NCBI GenBank assembly: GCA_947652115.1
Contig: OX393562.1
Span: 2,118,294-2,182,293 of the forward strand
DNA from: Blastomussa wellsi
Lineage: Eukaryota > Cnidaria > Anthozoa > Scleractinia > Plerogyridae
Direction of reading: 5' to 3'
DNA: 64,000 nt
Notes under the pieces: generated by a model
What the model saw: only the letters and a program-made list of their open reading frames with translations
Database searches by the model: none
What the model was told of the DNA's origin: nothing
In this document: one piece after another, positions 44,194 to 55,200 of the stretch
Layout: each line of letters opens with the position of its first letter
Position numbering within the stretch: the stretch's first letter is position 1
Translations under genes and position numbers: made by a program

Positions 44194-45435
44194 ATGGCCG
44201 ACAAACTAGAGGCAGCGAAGAAGGCTCGCTCGACTGCGAAGGGAAAGTTTACTCGAGCGGCCAACAATCTTAACCAGGCCATCGATATTAAGGCCCCAAT
44301 TAAAACCATCGAAAGCAGATACGAAGAGTTGAAAGCCTCGTGGAACAAAGTCCAAAGCAAACATTTCGACTTTGTGAAACTGCTTCCAGGTGAAGAACTT
44401 GATGAAGAATGGATCGAGCAACTTAGTAAAACGTTCGGCGAGCTGGAGGTTAAGACGGACACGTACTTGGAGGATGCAGGCAGGACAAAGGCACAGGAAA
44501 TCGAGTTGAAAATTCTTAAAGAAGCAGAAGAAGCAGAAACGAAGGCACGACAGCTAGCCGAAGCGGCAAAACAAGAAGAGACTGAGAAGGAGAAGGAGAA
44601 AGGAAGACGGCAGATCCAAGAGCTATTAGCACGAAGATATCAGGAGGAAATCAAATTCAAACAGTCGGTCGAAGCCATCGATGACCTTATGAAGACTGGG
44701 GACGCTGCAGGTATGAAACATTTAGTTGAGGCAGTCAGGAATGCTCAGAGAAGACTAGGCGATAGAATGACCGCTTGCGAAAGAGCTCAGGAAGTGTACA
44801 TCTCGTCTCTAATTGACAAAGAAGTAGCTGAAAGTGAGTCACATTGGATCGCGACTGCCCTTGGAGAATACAACAGAATCTGTGACAAGACAGAAATCTT
44901 CATTAGTCAGAACAGCTCGCAGAAGGAAACACCCACATCACGCGATAAACCCGAAGTTTCGACCAGTGGCATTAAGCTAGAAAAGCTAAAGTTTGATCCA
45001 TTCAGAGGAAATTTAAGAAAATACCCGAGATTTAGAGAGGAATTTCTGAAGCACATTAAACCGCTTTACAAACCCAGTGAGGAAGCCTTTGCATTGAGAT
45101 CATACTTATCTGACGAAGTAAAGGAAGAAATCGAGGGCACCGGAGAAGATATCGATCAAATATGGAAGCGCTTGGACAAGAAGTATGGGGACCAAAGCAA
45201 GTTAGTGGACGCCATTATGTCGGAAATTAAGAAGCTGGGAAAGTGTGTGGACGAGGACCCGAAAGGAACACTTGAGATGATTAACACCATCGAAAGAGCG
45301 CACAGGGACCTGAAGAGCATGGGCCTCGAGAAGGAAATCAGCAACTCCACTATTATCAGCATTATAGAGGAAAGGTTGCCTGAAGCGGTTGAAAAGGAGT
45401 GGATTAAGATCGTGACTGACAAACTTCGACCCTAG
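44194..45435 (+). CDS. BEL/Pao gag-like protein with DUF1759
   Basis: 413 residues from ATG 44194. The frame is open upstream into the LTR, but this is the first ATG after it. The N-terminal half is a charged coiled coil (MADKLEAAKKARSTAKGKFT, then QLAEAAKQEETEKEKEKGRR). About residues 258-400 are a DUF1759 domain (KLEKLKFDPFRGNLRKYPRF, YLSDEVKEEI, IWKRLDKKYGD), found in the gag region of BEL/Pao elements. The ORF ends at TAG 45433-45435 exactly where the sequence switches to the end of the reverse transcriptase in another frame, so the C-terminal gag part (zinc knuckle) is lost. Forms the particle core in the family; function of this truncated version is unknown. Confidence 0.85.
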   Translation: MADKLEAAKKARSTAKGKFTRAANNLNQAIDIKAPIKTIESRYEELKASWNKVQSKHFDFVKLLPGEELDEEWIEQLSKTFGELEVKTDTYLEDAGRTKAQEIELKILKEAEEAETKARQLAEAAKQEETEKEKEKGRRQIQELLARRYQEEIKFKQSVEAIDDLMKTGDAAGMKHLVEAVRNAQRRLGDRMTACERAQEVYISSLIDKEVAESESHWIATALGEYNRICDKTEIFISQNSSQKETPTSRDKPEVSTSGIKLEKLKFDPFRGNLRKYPRFREEFLKHIKPLYKPSEEAFALRSYLSDEVKEEIEGTGEDIDQIWKRLDKKYGDQSKLVDAIMSEIKKLGKCVDEDPKGTLEMINTIERAHRDLKSMGLEKEISNSTIISIIEERLPEAVEKEWIKIVTDKLRP

Positions 45436-45509
45436 AAGAAGCTCAGAAGATAGCCTCTGAAATTGACAAGATCCTTGATCAGGGTGGATTCAAGATTAAA
45501 GGGTGGATC

Positions 45510-48071
45510 ATGTCAGGACAGGACCACAAACAGGAGCTTAGCACTCGGGCACAAAACCGTGAAGAACAGCACCTCGTGCAAGTATTGACTGGTGCCAACC
45601 TTGATGTCGCAGAGTTAGAAAGAGTTCTCGGGATGGGCTGGAACCCTTCCAAAGACACTTTGAACTACCGGGTGAAGCTGAACTTCTCCAAGAAGAAAAG
45701 AAAGGTACATACACAGCCGGACTTATCTCAGCAAGAAATCCCAGTTGGGATCCCAGAAACGCTAACCAAAAGAATGATCTTATCCCAAGTCAATGGGATA
45801 TATGACCCGATGGGACTAGTGGCTCCATTCACAGTGCGTGCAAAGATCATGCTTCGCAAGCTATGGGGCCAGGACAAAAAGCTTGACTGGGATGATGCCA
45901 TCCCTGAACACTTGAGGCAAGAGTGGGTCACCTTCTTTAGAGAGTTGTTTAAGCTAAAGGAGACAGAGCTTCCAAGATGCATCAAACCCAGTAATGTGAC
46001 GGGAGACCCGGTGTTAGTGATTTTCTCAGATGGATCTGGCGATGCTTATGGAGCGGCGGCCTACGCAAGGTGGATGACGAACGATGGTTCTTACAAGGCA
46101 CAGCTCATTGCCAGCAAGAACAGGATAGCCCCCGTGAGGATCGTGGACATCGTGCGCCTCGAATTGAGTGGTGCCGTCCTTAGTAAACGACTCAGAGTCT
46201 TCATCCAAGAAGAAGTCAGATACACCTTCACCGCTGTTTATCACATCGTAGACAGCGAGATAGTGAAAGCGATGATTAGCAAGGAAAGCTATGGCTTCAA
46301 CACATACGCAGCTAACCGGATTGGGGAGATCCAACAGAAGACGGATCCGCAGGAGTGGTTTTGGATAGCAGGGGAATTAAACATTGCAGACTGGGTGACA
46401 AGAGGAAAGAGCCCTGAAGAACTGGGACCATGCAGTGTTTGGCAGACAGGCCCAGAATTCTTGAAACAGCCAGTACAGGAGTGGCCGGTATCGAGCAAGA
46501 CCTCCGTAGAAAAGTTACCAGAACGCCACAAGGCAGTAATGACCGTCAGTGCTAAAGAAGAAGAGACTTTGGCCACCAGAATCAATATTGGCAGATTTAG
46601 CAAGATTCAGCTGCTCAAGAACACCACAGCAAGGATACTCAAACTATACAAGCGGTACAAGAACTCTATTGGACATTCACCTGGCAGCACAGTTGAAAAG
46701 AACAAACTGACAACTGCGGACATAGATTTGGCTGAACAATTCTGGATTAAGGACGCTCAAGAATCAATTGCTAAAGAAGTGAAAGCGGGAAAATTCGTTA
46801 GACTCTGCCCCAGATACAAGGATGGTTTAATAGTCGTAGGTGGGAGAGCCGAGCGGTGGATGCAGGCCACCTGGAATAGGCAAGAATTCATTCTTCTCCC
46901 TTACAACCACCGATTTTCACAGCTTGTCGCTGAGGACGAGCACAGAAGAGGCGGACACCTTGGAGTTGCAGCGACCGTAGCCAGGATCCGATCACGATTT
47001 TGGATCACTAACCTTCAAAAGATGGTGAAGAGCATCTGCTTCAAGTGTGTCACATGCAAGAGAAAATTCCAAAGATTGAGTGGTCAGATCATGGGCAACC
47101 TTCCATTAGAGCGACTTCAGCCATCCCCATCGTTTTCTAACGTTGGAATAGACTTCTTCGGTCCATTCACCATCAGAGGAGAAGTCCAAAAAAGAGTTCG
47201 TGGAAAGTGTTATGGAGTCATCTTTGTATGTTTTGCCTCCCAAGCTGTGCATGTCGATGTGAGTAAAGATTACTCGACGGATTCCTTTCTCCAAGTAATG
47301 AGGCGGTTCGCAAGTATCAGGGGCTGGCCCAGGAGAGTATACAGTGACAGTGGCACGCAGCTTGTGGCCGCGTCGAAGGAATTAAAGGAAGCTATCAATG
47401 GACTCGACTGGGATGTTCTACAAGAGCAAAGCATACAACACAAGCTTGAATGGAACTTCACCCCGGGTGATGCACCATGGATGAATGGTCCGACCGAAGC
47501 CCTCGTCAAATCTACGAAGAAGGCAATCAGTGTAGCTGTGGGGGACCAGGTCATGGATTTCAGTGAGCTGCAAACCGTGATGTATGAGGCGGCACAGATA
47601 GTCAACCAAAGACCAATTGGCAGGCACCCTTCTCACCCAGATGATGGCAGTTACCTTTGTCCAAACGATCTGTTACTTGGACGAGCATCTCCAGATATCC
47701 CACAGGGTCCGTTCAAGCAAAGAGTTAACGACAGATACAGGCTTGACTTCATCCAACAGGTGGTAGACAGCTTCTGGAAGAAGTGGACTCGTGACTACTT
47801 CCCGGGGTTAATCGTAAGATCAAAATGGCATGTAGAGAAGAGGAACGTCAAGCAGGGAGATGTGGTCCTGATTCAAGACAGCAATGCTTTGCGTGGCAGC
47901 TGGAAGATTGGCATCGTCACAGAGGTTCACCCAAGCCATGATGACAAGGTTCGACGAGTAACTGTGTCATACAGGAATCAGAACCAGGGTGGCACCTCCC
48001 GGGAATACACAAGCATAGAGAGAGCAGTGCACAGGCTTATTGTACTTGTTGCTGTTGATGAAGAAGCTTAG
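45510..48071 (+). CDS. BEL/Pao pol remnant: RNase H, integrase, DUF5641
   Basis: 853 residues in one frame. The frame is open upstream to the junction near 45433 and begins with the end of a reverse transcriptase thumb (EEAQKIASEIDKILDQGGFK). The polymerase motifs themselves are absent. The RNase H domain (Peptidase_A17 in Pfam) has acidic residues in LVIFSDGSGDAYGAAAYARW, VRLELSGAVL, YHIVDSE and LNIADWVTRG. An HHCC zinc-binding integrase N-domain spans about residues 466-520 (H-E-H-RRGGHLG, CFKCVTCKR). The integrase core is at about 540-660 with D in VGIDFFGPF, D in YSDSGTQLV (S where N is usual) and E in WMNGPTEALVK. DUF5641 is at about 747-840. No internal stop or frameshift. Confidence 0.92.
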   Translation: MSGQDHKQELSTRAQNREEQHLVQVLTGANLDVAELERVLGMGWNPSKDTLNYRVKLNFSKKKRKVHTQPDLSQQEIPVGIPETLTKRMILSQVNGIYDPMGLVAPFTVRAKIMLRKLWGQDKKLDWDDAIPEHLRQEWVTFFRELFKLKETELPRCIKPSNVTGDPVLVIFSDGSGDAYGAAAYARWMTNDGSYKAQLIASKNRIAPVRIVDIVRLELSGAVLSKRLRVFIQEEVRYTFTAVYHIVDSEIVKAMISKESYGFNTYAANRIGEIQQKTDPQEWFWIAGELNIADWVTRGKSPEELGPCSVWQTGPEFLKQPVQEWPVSSKTSVEKLPERHKAVMTVSAKEEETLATRINIGRFSKIQLLKNTTARILKLYKRYKNSIGHSPGSTVEKNKLTTADIDLAEQFWIKDAQESIAKEVKAGKFVRLCPRYKDGLIVVGGRAERWMQATWNRQEFILLPYNHRFSQLVAEDEHRRGGHLGVAATVARIRSRFWITNLQKMVKSICFKCVTCKRKFQRLSGQIMGNLPLERLQPSPSFSNVGIDFFGPFTIRGEVQKRVRGKCYGVIFVCFASQAVHVDVSKDYSTDSFLQVMRRFASIRGWPRRVYSDSGTQLVAASKELKEAINGLDWDVLQEQSIQHKLEWNFTPGDAPWMNGPTEALVKSTKKAISVAVGDQVMDFSELQTVMYEAAQIVNQRPIGRHPSHPDDGSYLCPNDLLLGRASPDIPQGPFKQRVNDRYRLDFIQQVVDSFWKKWTRDYFPGLIVRSKWHVEKRNVKQGDVVLIQDSNALRGSWKIGIVTEVHPSHDDKVRRVTVSYRNQNQGGTSREYTSIERAVHRLIVLVAVDEEA

Positions 48072-48112
48072 AAGCCCGAGTCACGCACTTGTAGCTTTTG
48101 CTGTGGCGGGAG

Positions 48113-48503
48113 TGTTTCGCGCTCAAAAGCGCTCGGATGACCTGGGACCCATCGCTACAAGTCACGTGACATTGATGTTGTGTTCGCCGAGTGTTCGCCA
48201 TCTTGGCGCTTTACTTTTACGAAAATGTTTACTAAGTAAGCCAAAATCTCTCAGGTTAAAGACCTTTGAACGCTACTAGAGACTGAACGCTATTCATGTT
48301 TATTTGCACTGATTGTTATTCACACTTATCAGGATCCATAGTGAGTATTGTCTTGTATTTTGCCTTCGCTACGGTTTGTTTGTAGCTCAGTGTGTTACCT
48401 TTTAGTCATTTCGGCATTTATTTTCTTTAGGTATTCGAACCTATTTCTTTAATAATAAAGTACGTTGGAACCTACGGATCGTCTTAGTAATCAGTGTGAA
48501 CCA
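48113..48503 (+). repeat. Right LTR of the BEL/Pao element
   Basis: 391 bp, starting TGTTTCGCGCTC and ending GTGTGAACCA; no difference from the left LTR was found by eye. Confidence 0.95.
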
Positions 48504-48508
48504 GCCAC
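48504..48508. repeat. 5-bp target site duplication, right copy
   Basis: gccac immediately after the right LTR, matching 43705-43709. Confidence 0.9.
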
Positions 48509-49264
48509 CTTCCTGAAACAAAACAGATGTTAGCTTTCATTCCCTGATAATACTATTTCGTAGACAGATTTGGCTTGGCTTGTTGCCACCCAATTCAGAT
48601 CATGTGATGGTTCACTTGGGAGGCTACAATTGTGATGTTTGTCATATGCAACTAAGTCCATACCACAGGTCTATGCAAACAGAACAATGACAAATATTGT
48701 AACCTCCGAAAAAAATCATCTCTTGATCTGAATTGGGTGGCGCATTAGCAGGATCTGTCAATATACTGTCCAGGATTGACCACTAATGAGGTGCAAGCTC
48801 CTTATGATAAGCATCACAAAGTGTCCTCTTCGATAAAAGTTCACTAAAAGACACAATGCTGTCAAATAATGAAGTCATATGAAAATGAGAAGATAACCCA
48901 GTCAAATATGAAGAAGTAACTGAACAATACATGTGCTCAATCCTGGACATAAGTGAAATATGTGGAAAATCTCTATAATATATACCGTATGTATTTCTAC
49001 ATTCTACAGCCTGGGCTGCAAATAAATTTTCTCCTGTTTAAGGACGTGCACGACAAAGTCACCATTTTGATCGGACAAAACTTAGCGAGGTCAGACATCA
49101 TATAACAGAACTCCTATTGTCAATGCAAAACATTGGCGTGTGCACTGCCAAAAGGCATAAAAATTGTCCAGACATTCTGTCCGACCACAGATCGGATTTC
49201 ATCCGACATTGCCAAATTTTGATTGGTTACTGTCTGATGCCCGACTGTTATTTCCAGTCCAGCA
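48509..49264. other. 3' flank of DCLRE1A, nothing recognised
   Basis: Between the BEL insertion and the DCLRE1A stop codon. It should contain the 3' UTR of the minus-strand gene. No ORF with a domain. Confidence 0.5.
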
Positions 49265-52200
49265 CTACCGGTACTTTCCTAGCCACCTGTTAAAATATGT
49301 CTGCATTTGTGCTCTACTTTCAGCTGAGTGAATATTAACGGTAGGAATTATCTTTTGCGGCTGAATAAACTTCACAAATCTCTCCAATTCCCTGAAACTG
49401 CTGTGTTCACTATATGGCACACCTACAGAGTAAAACATAAAGAAAATAACTACATCAGGAATAAAAGATTAACACCATTAATTATTATTGATTTTATGGG
49501 GGAGGCAGTGGCTTTTTGGTTAGTGTGCTGGACTCTAGATTAAAGCAGTCATTGCATTGTTATTGGACGAGACACTTTACTCTTATAGTACCTCTCATCC
49601 CTGGGTGTATATGTGGGTTGACAAAGCCTTGTGCCAAAGGGACCCATACTCCCAGAACTTATCCTGGTTTCTGTAGCATTAAGCGGCTAGGAATATTCCT
49701 ACTCCCCTCTGGTCCATCACAGCGTTACCCCCCAGCATTATTTCACCGGTGCCTATAATTTATACACCTGGGTGAAGGGAGGCACTGTGAGAGTAGTGTC
49801 TTGTCTAAGAACACAATGCAGTGCCCCGGCCAGGGCTCAAACTCGGACTGTCCAATCCAGAGACCAGCCTGTTAACCATTATGCCAACATGTCTCCCATG
49901 TATAAAATGAATTGAAGGTAATTAAATAAAGCTGGTGGGTAACCCTGCAATGGTCTAGCATCCCAACCAAGGGGAGTAGAAATATTAGGATTAACAGACC
50001 TCTTTCATAAGTGGCTGCCAATTTTAAATTCTTTTAAAATTAGCATTTCTAACCTTGTTTGAGGGCAAAAAATCTTTTGATTTACCAACTCAAAAACGAG
50101 GTTAGCACAGCTAATTTAAATGAATACAAAAGAATTGAAAATTGGCAGCCATTTATGAAAGAGGTCTATAACTGGCCTGACAGGCTTCTTGACCTGAATA
50201 CAACTTTTCCATTAATGACTGAGGCTTTCCACCAATCAGATCAATCCATGTGAAACAGGCAGGAACCAGCTGTGTGTTGGGGGTGGGGAGGGACTAGGTA
50301 AAGTCCATGTCAGACACTGGGGTGAGATTGGTCATAAGTTACTGAGATCATATTTTATGAGCAAACAATTAGTACATACCATAAATCGTAACCTTTCCCC
50401 TTTTGGAAGGTTTAATCATCGACAAGTCATCTCTTTTCGCACTGTGCTCCCATCCAGTGGGCTTAAACGCTAGCAGCTCAGTGAACTGTGACTTGTGAGA
50501 TTCCAAATAAGCTGCAAGATTCTAACAAAAGATAACATGACTAATTCAACACAATGTATTTTGTATTTTTACTCGAGTCAGAAACCAATCAAAGATCTGG
50601 AGTGTTCTGTAGAGTGCACATGTACATGTTACAGGTCAAAATTGTCTGCAGGTTTTATCACCTAGGCAATTTATCAATAAAAAAGTCATCCATCCCCCCT
50701 ACTACCTCTCATACCTTTCATAACCTCTGGAACTGCTGACCAAACTCTTATCCACTTTGCCACACAGAAAATGCTGACAGAGCACTCATTTTAATTTGTA
50801 GCTATATTACTAAGGACGCATTCCTTTGGGATGATATAGATCATGATCAGTGATCCAAGATCTCTTGGATCATGGTGCATCAAACGTGCTGGCAAATCCA
50901 CTCTGAGCAAGGATTTGCCAGTTCCTTTGATGCAACATGATCTGAGTGATCTCGGATCACTGATCCTGATCTGGATCACCCCAAAGGAACGCCCCCTAAG
51001 ACACGCTGCAGGGGTTTCAAAATGTTTTAAAGTAGGTGTCATCGACTGGAAGAGTAGGCGGCTGTTATATGTGAGCTTTTTGGTCACAAGCTGATTGCTA
51101 TGACCAGAGTAGCCGGCTGCATAATAGTCAAGCAGCCAGTGGAACTCTGACACCTAACACCTCGTTTTGAAACCCCTGACGCTGAGACTCATACCCAATG
51201 ACAAAGAGAAAAGTTAAAAAAAAACACCTAGGTTAAAACAATTAACCTGAATTTAAGTATATTAAATTTGACCAGTAACAAATAAAATTAAACATACACG
51301 TACAGATCACAGAAGTGTCTGTGTGATAATTTTGACAAATATGAATTTTGAAAAAAGAATATTGCAAAATACGTACTCTACCTGCAATGTTAGCTTTCCC
51401 ATCGGAAGCACATGAACCTTTCCTGCCTTCCAGTCAGTTGTAATTATGGACTTGATGTGATCCAATTCAAGACAATCCAAAACTTTCTTCTTCTGCCTAT
51501 CTACACTGACTTTACATCCAAGTGCTTCTGCAATGGCTTGTGAACAAAAGAAAGTTCAACACGAATCAACTCACTTACTTGCCTGACCTATTTCGTCATT
51601 TTCCGCTACCCTGATATATATCAAAATCTTGGCAGCCAAAAACTTGCCGAGATCTTGCCAAAAAACACTGCTGCAAAAATTATGTATGGGAACCAAAGCC
51701 TCAGTACTTACAAAGAAAGACACGTTCTTTTCCAATTGTGTATGACCCACAAACAATCAGTGTCTTTGGGTTTTGTTTGCACGCTTCAACAGCTTTGGAA
51801 ACTGCAAAGTTTATGGTTTCTTCCTGAGGTGGAAATGAATATTCAGGGTCACAGTAGCTGAAATATAAAATAAAACGTTAGCACAAAAAGTGATGCGACT
51901 GTAAAACACAAATGCAAATGTACTAAAATAGAAAATGGCCATGTCAGTTTTCCAAATAATTTTGTCAAAAGCAAATGACAATTATTAACATTACTGATTA
52001 TTTTGTATTGAGAATAAAAGCTTTATTTAGCACCCTGTCTCTGATTAAACTTATTTTAGCAAGCATTGGTATCCACAAAGAACCTTTATTGATACGACAA
52101 AGTGGAAAACAAAAACTATACTGTACAATCATAGCAAATTTTGCAAATGGTTGAAGGTGGAAGGATGTGAAAAGAGAAAGTTGGGTGAGTAACTAAAAGG

Positions 52201-55200
52201 AAACCCATTGGCCCGATCAAGGCTAGATTTTAATGCAACTTACGTTGTATCAAGATACAGGACATCAATCTTGCGATGTTGTAACTCAGGATATTGTTCC
52301 ATTGCAGTTGAAGCCCGGAAATCACCTATTTGTAAAAGACATAAACTACATCTCATCATAGGATGAATAAAAAGAACATTTAAAATCAAAATATTATAAA
52401 ATAAAGTCATTAGTGAAATTGATGAAATCAGTGGAGCTATTTTAGTCTCTCAACCTGGAGAAAAAGATAAAGTGAGGGAGGAAATATGCCTGAACAAAAA
52501 CTAATCAAAGGGACAAGAAGTCCTCTCATTCATTTTTTCTCAAGGCCCGACAGACTAAGGAAAAAAGAGTGGTTGGTTTATGTTAAGGCAGGGGTTTCAA
52601 AATGTTTTGAAGTAGGTGTCGTTGACTGGAAGAGTAGGCGGCTGTTATAGGTGAGCTTTTTGGTCACAAGCTGATTGTTATGACCAGAGTAGCCGGTGGC
52701 ATAATAGTCAAGTAGCCGGTGGAACTCCGGCAGTCGCCACCTTGTTTTGAAACCCCTGTGAGGTGGCTCAAAACAGTTTCCAGCACTTTCAAAGACTTAG
52801 AACTTGATGGGTCATTATAACCACTCTTTATGAGTTGATGCTACCTTTTCGAAAACTTAAGGTGACTCTGAACCCCCTCCACAGAATTTTTTTAAACTTT
52901 GCAAAATGTTGCATCTTCTCATGCTTATCAAAATTCGATAATAAAAAATGGGGGTCACCGAGCTCATTTTTGAGTTATTAGCAGTTAAAGCTAAAATTAA
53001 GGGTTTTTTAGCAGGCTGTATTGTTTCTATGGTAACCTATTATGTCGCGAAAATAACAACAACGTGTTCACCAATGATTGGGCAGTTTTTTTAATACCAT
53101 GATTGTAGCATCAACTGATAAAGAGTGGTTATAATGACTCATCAGAATCTGAGTCTTGGATAGTGCTGGAAACTGTTTTGAGCCACCTTAATAAAAGCAG
53201 AGATAATAGAAAGTGCAAATTTATGTTAATGTTGCCAAGAGATGATCTGTTTCAATTAATAATAGTCAAGACCAATCTCAATATATTAAAATTCAGCCTA
53301 AAATAACAGATATCACTGCGAGGCTATTGGGAATAACCCCACAAGCTCTATAGTTTATTCCCCAGAGCCTCGTCTCTATTATTACCCTAACCTGTATGCA
53401 GGTAGGTCTGTCCATTAGAAAACTTGAACAGAAATAACACAGCTCCTGGGCAACTGAAAATAGAAAAATGTCAGCGGAAAGATACAAGAACAAAATTAAT
53501 ACAATGTACATGGCATGTATGGTGAACTTACTGGTTTGCCTCCAATAGTGTAACTTGAACATTATCCACAATGGTAGGAGTGTTCATGGGTAGTGGATGG
53601 ACATAGTCCTTTTTGACATACAGTTTTGATACAACCAGATTTGCTGTGATCTAGAAACAAATTATTATAATAATGTTAATGACTATTTTCATTGTAATAA
53701 CCAATGGAGTCCCACAATCAATATTTTTGTTTTGTAACTTTCTGTTGGTCCGTCAGCAGGGCTAAAGAGTAACATTTCAACTTACTGGCTTATTGGATAA
53801 TGACAGGTAAGATTTCACTAGCCAAAAGTATTTTTTCATTAGTCAGATATCAAGAACTGTTGACTATTCAGAGCATTTTTTCCTAGTTTCTTACCAGCCA
53901 AAGTATAGCTGGTCACTTTGCCATGTTTACATAGCCTCATCTAAACATGACAGGGTTTGGGAGAATTCAAGACAGTTGTGCAAACCTGAAACATAGCCGA
54001 GGGTTTGCATAACTTTAGAGAATTCTCCTAAACCCCCTCATGTTTAGATGAGCCTATGTAAACACAGAAGTCCTCTATTGCTTTTATAAAATATTTCTTA
54101 AAAGTATGAACAAGACTAAACACACCTATCAACCAATGAGAGTGTGCGTAGTATCTCAGTTATTTTATAAACATTATAATTTGGTTTTATCAACTGGGTT
54201 GATAATGTCAATTGGCCACCGTAAAGAGATTCAAGAGCTGACGTTTCGAGCGTTAGCCCTTCGTTGGAGCAAGCACTTGGGAAGTTTGGAGAGTGCAAAA
54301 CAAGTGTAAGAGCTGCTCAAGGTGATAGCCCTAGTCCAAACTTCCCAAGCGCACCGTAACTCGATGGTGCACAGCTAAAAGCATGAACCAATTGTTTTGC
54401 CGGTGGAAATGCACATCAAAAACCTCACACCAGGAAAAACTACAGCAAAGCGATTTGCTCACGCTATCAGTGCGCACCATTGAATAATTCACGAACCACG
54501 CTTACATATACTGAATTTGATTGTGTGGCTGTGCTATCTATGTTACAAATTAAAGTATTTTGATTCACCTTACTGCAGTAGATGGGGTTTGTAAATTTCC
54601 CATTCAGTCCAGCATAGTGATCATAATGAAAGTGACTCAAGAAATAGGCACGGCAGCTGGGGATGTTGCCGTAACGAAAAGCATCCACTGTAATCCCACA
54701 GTTAGGGATCTTCTTGTAGAATGGACAATTCTGCTGAGATTTAGTACCAGTACTAACACCAGTAAAATCTTCACCGTGGCCTGAACTTTGACCTTCAGGG
54801 CCATAGCCTGTAGTTTTTATATTGCGATTGTACTTCTTTCTGGCTGTCCAGCCATCACGTCTTTGAGAGCCAGAAACGGCTTGTGTCGAAATACTTGTAG
54901 CTTGTGAAGAACGTGCTAATTTGGAATCATTTTGGGAAGCTATATTACTGCCCACTTGTCTCTTCAAAGGTCTCAAGCCAAAAAACACCCCTATATCTGT
55001 TTGTTTCAGCGATGTCTTACCTGCAGTGGCTTTCTTGTCGTCTTTCGCAACAAATGACAAACGTGATTGCTGTTTAAGCAATGGCTTTGACTGAGTTTCT
55101 ACCTTAGCATCAATTGATTGTTCTAAAGGCAGCGAATACTGGCTTTCATCATTATCACGACAACATTCAGTCATTGCACTATTTTTCTGTACAACAGAAT

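Larger units (their letters stand above)
43710..48503 (+). mobile_element. BEL/Pao LTR retrotransposon, internally deleted
   Basis: 4794 bp with identical 391-bp LTRs and a 5-bp target duplication (gccac). The internal part carries a gag-like ORF with DUF1759, then a pol remnant with RNase H, zinc-binding integrase, integrase core and DUF5641. The order and domains identify BEL/Pao. Zinc knuckle, protease and nearly all of the reverse transcriptase are missing at a junction near 45433. A purine-rich stretch (gtggcgggag) precedes the right LTR. Confidence 0.95.
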
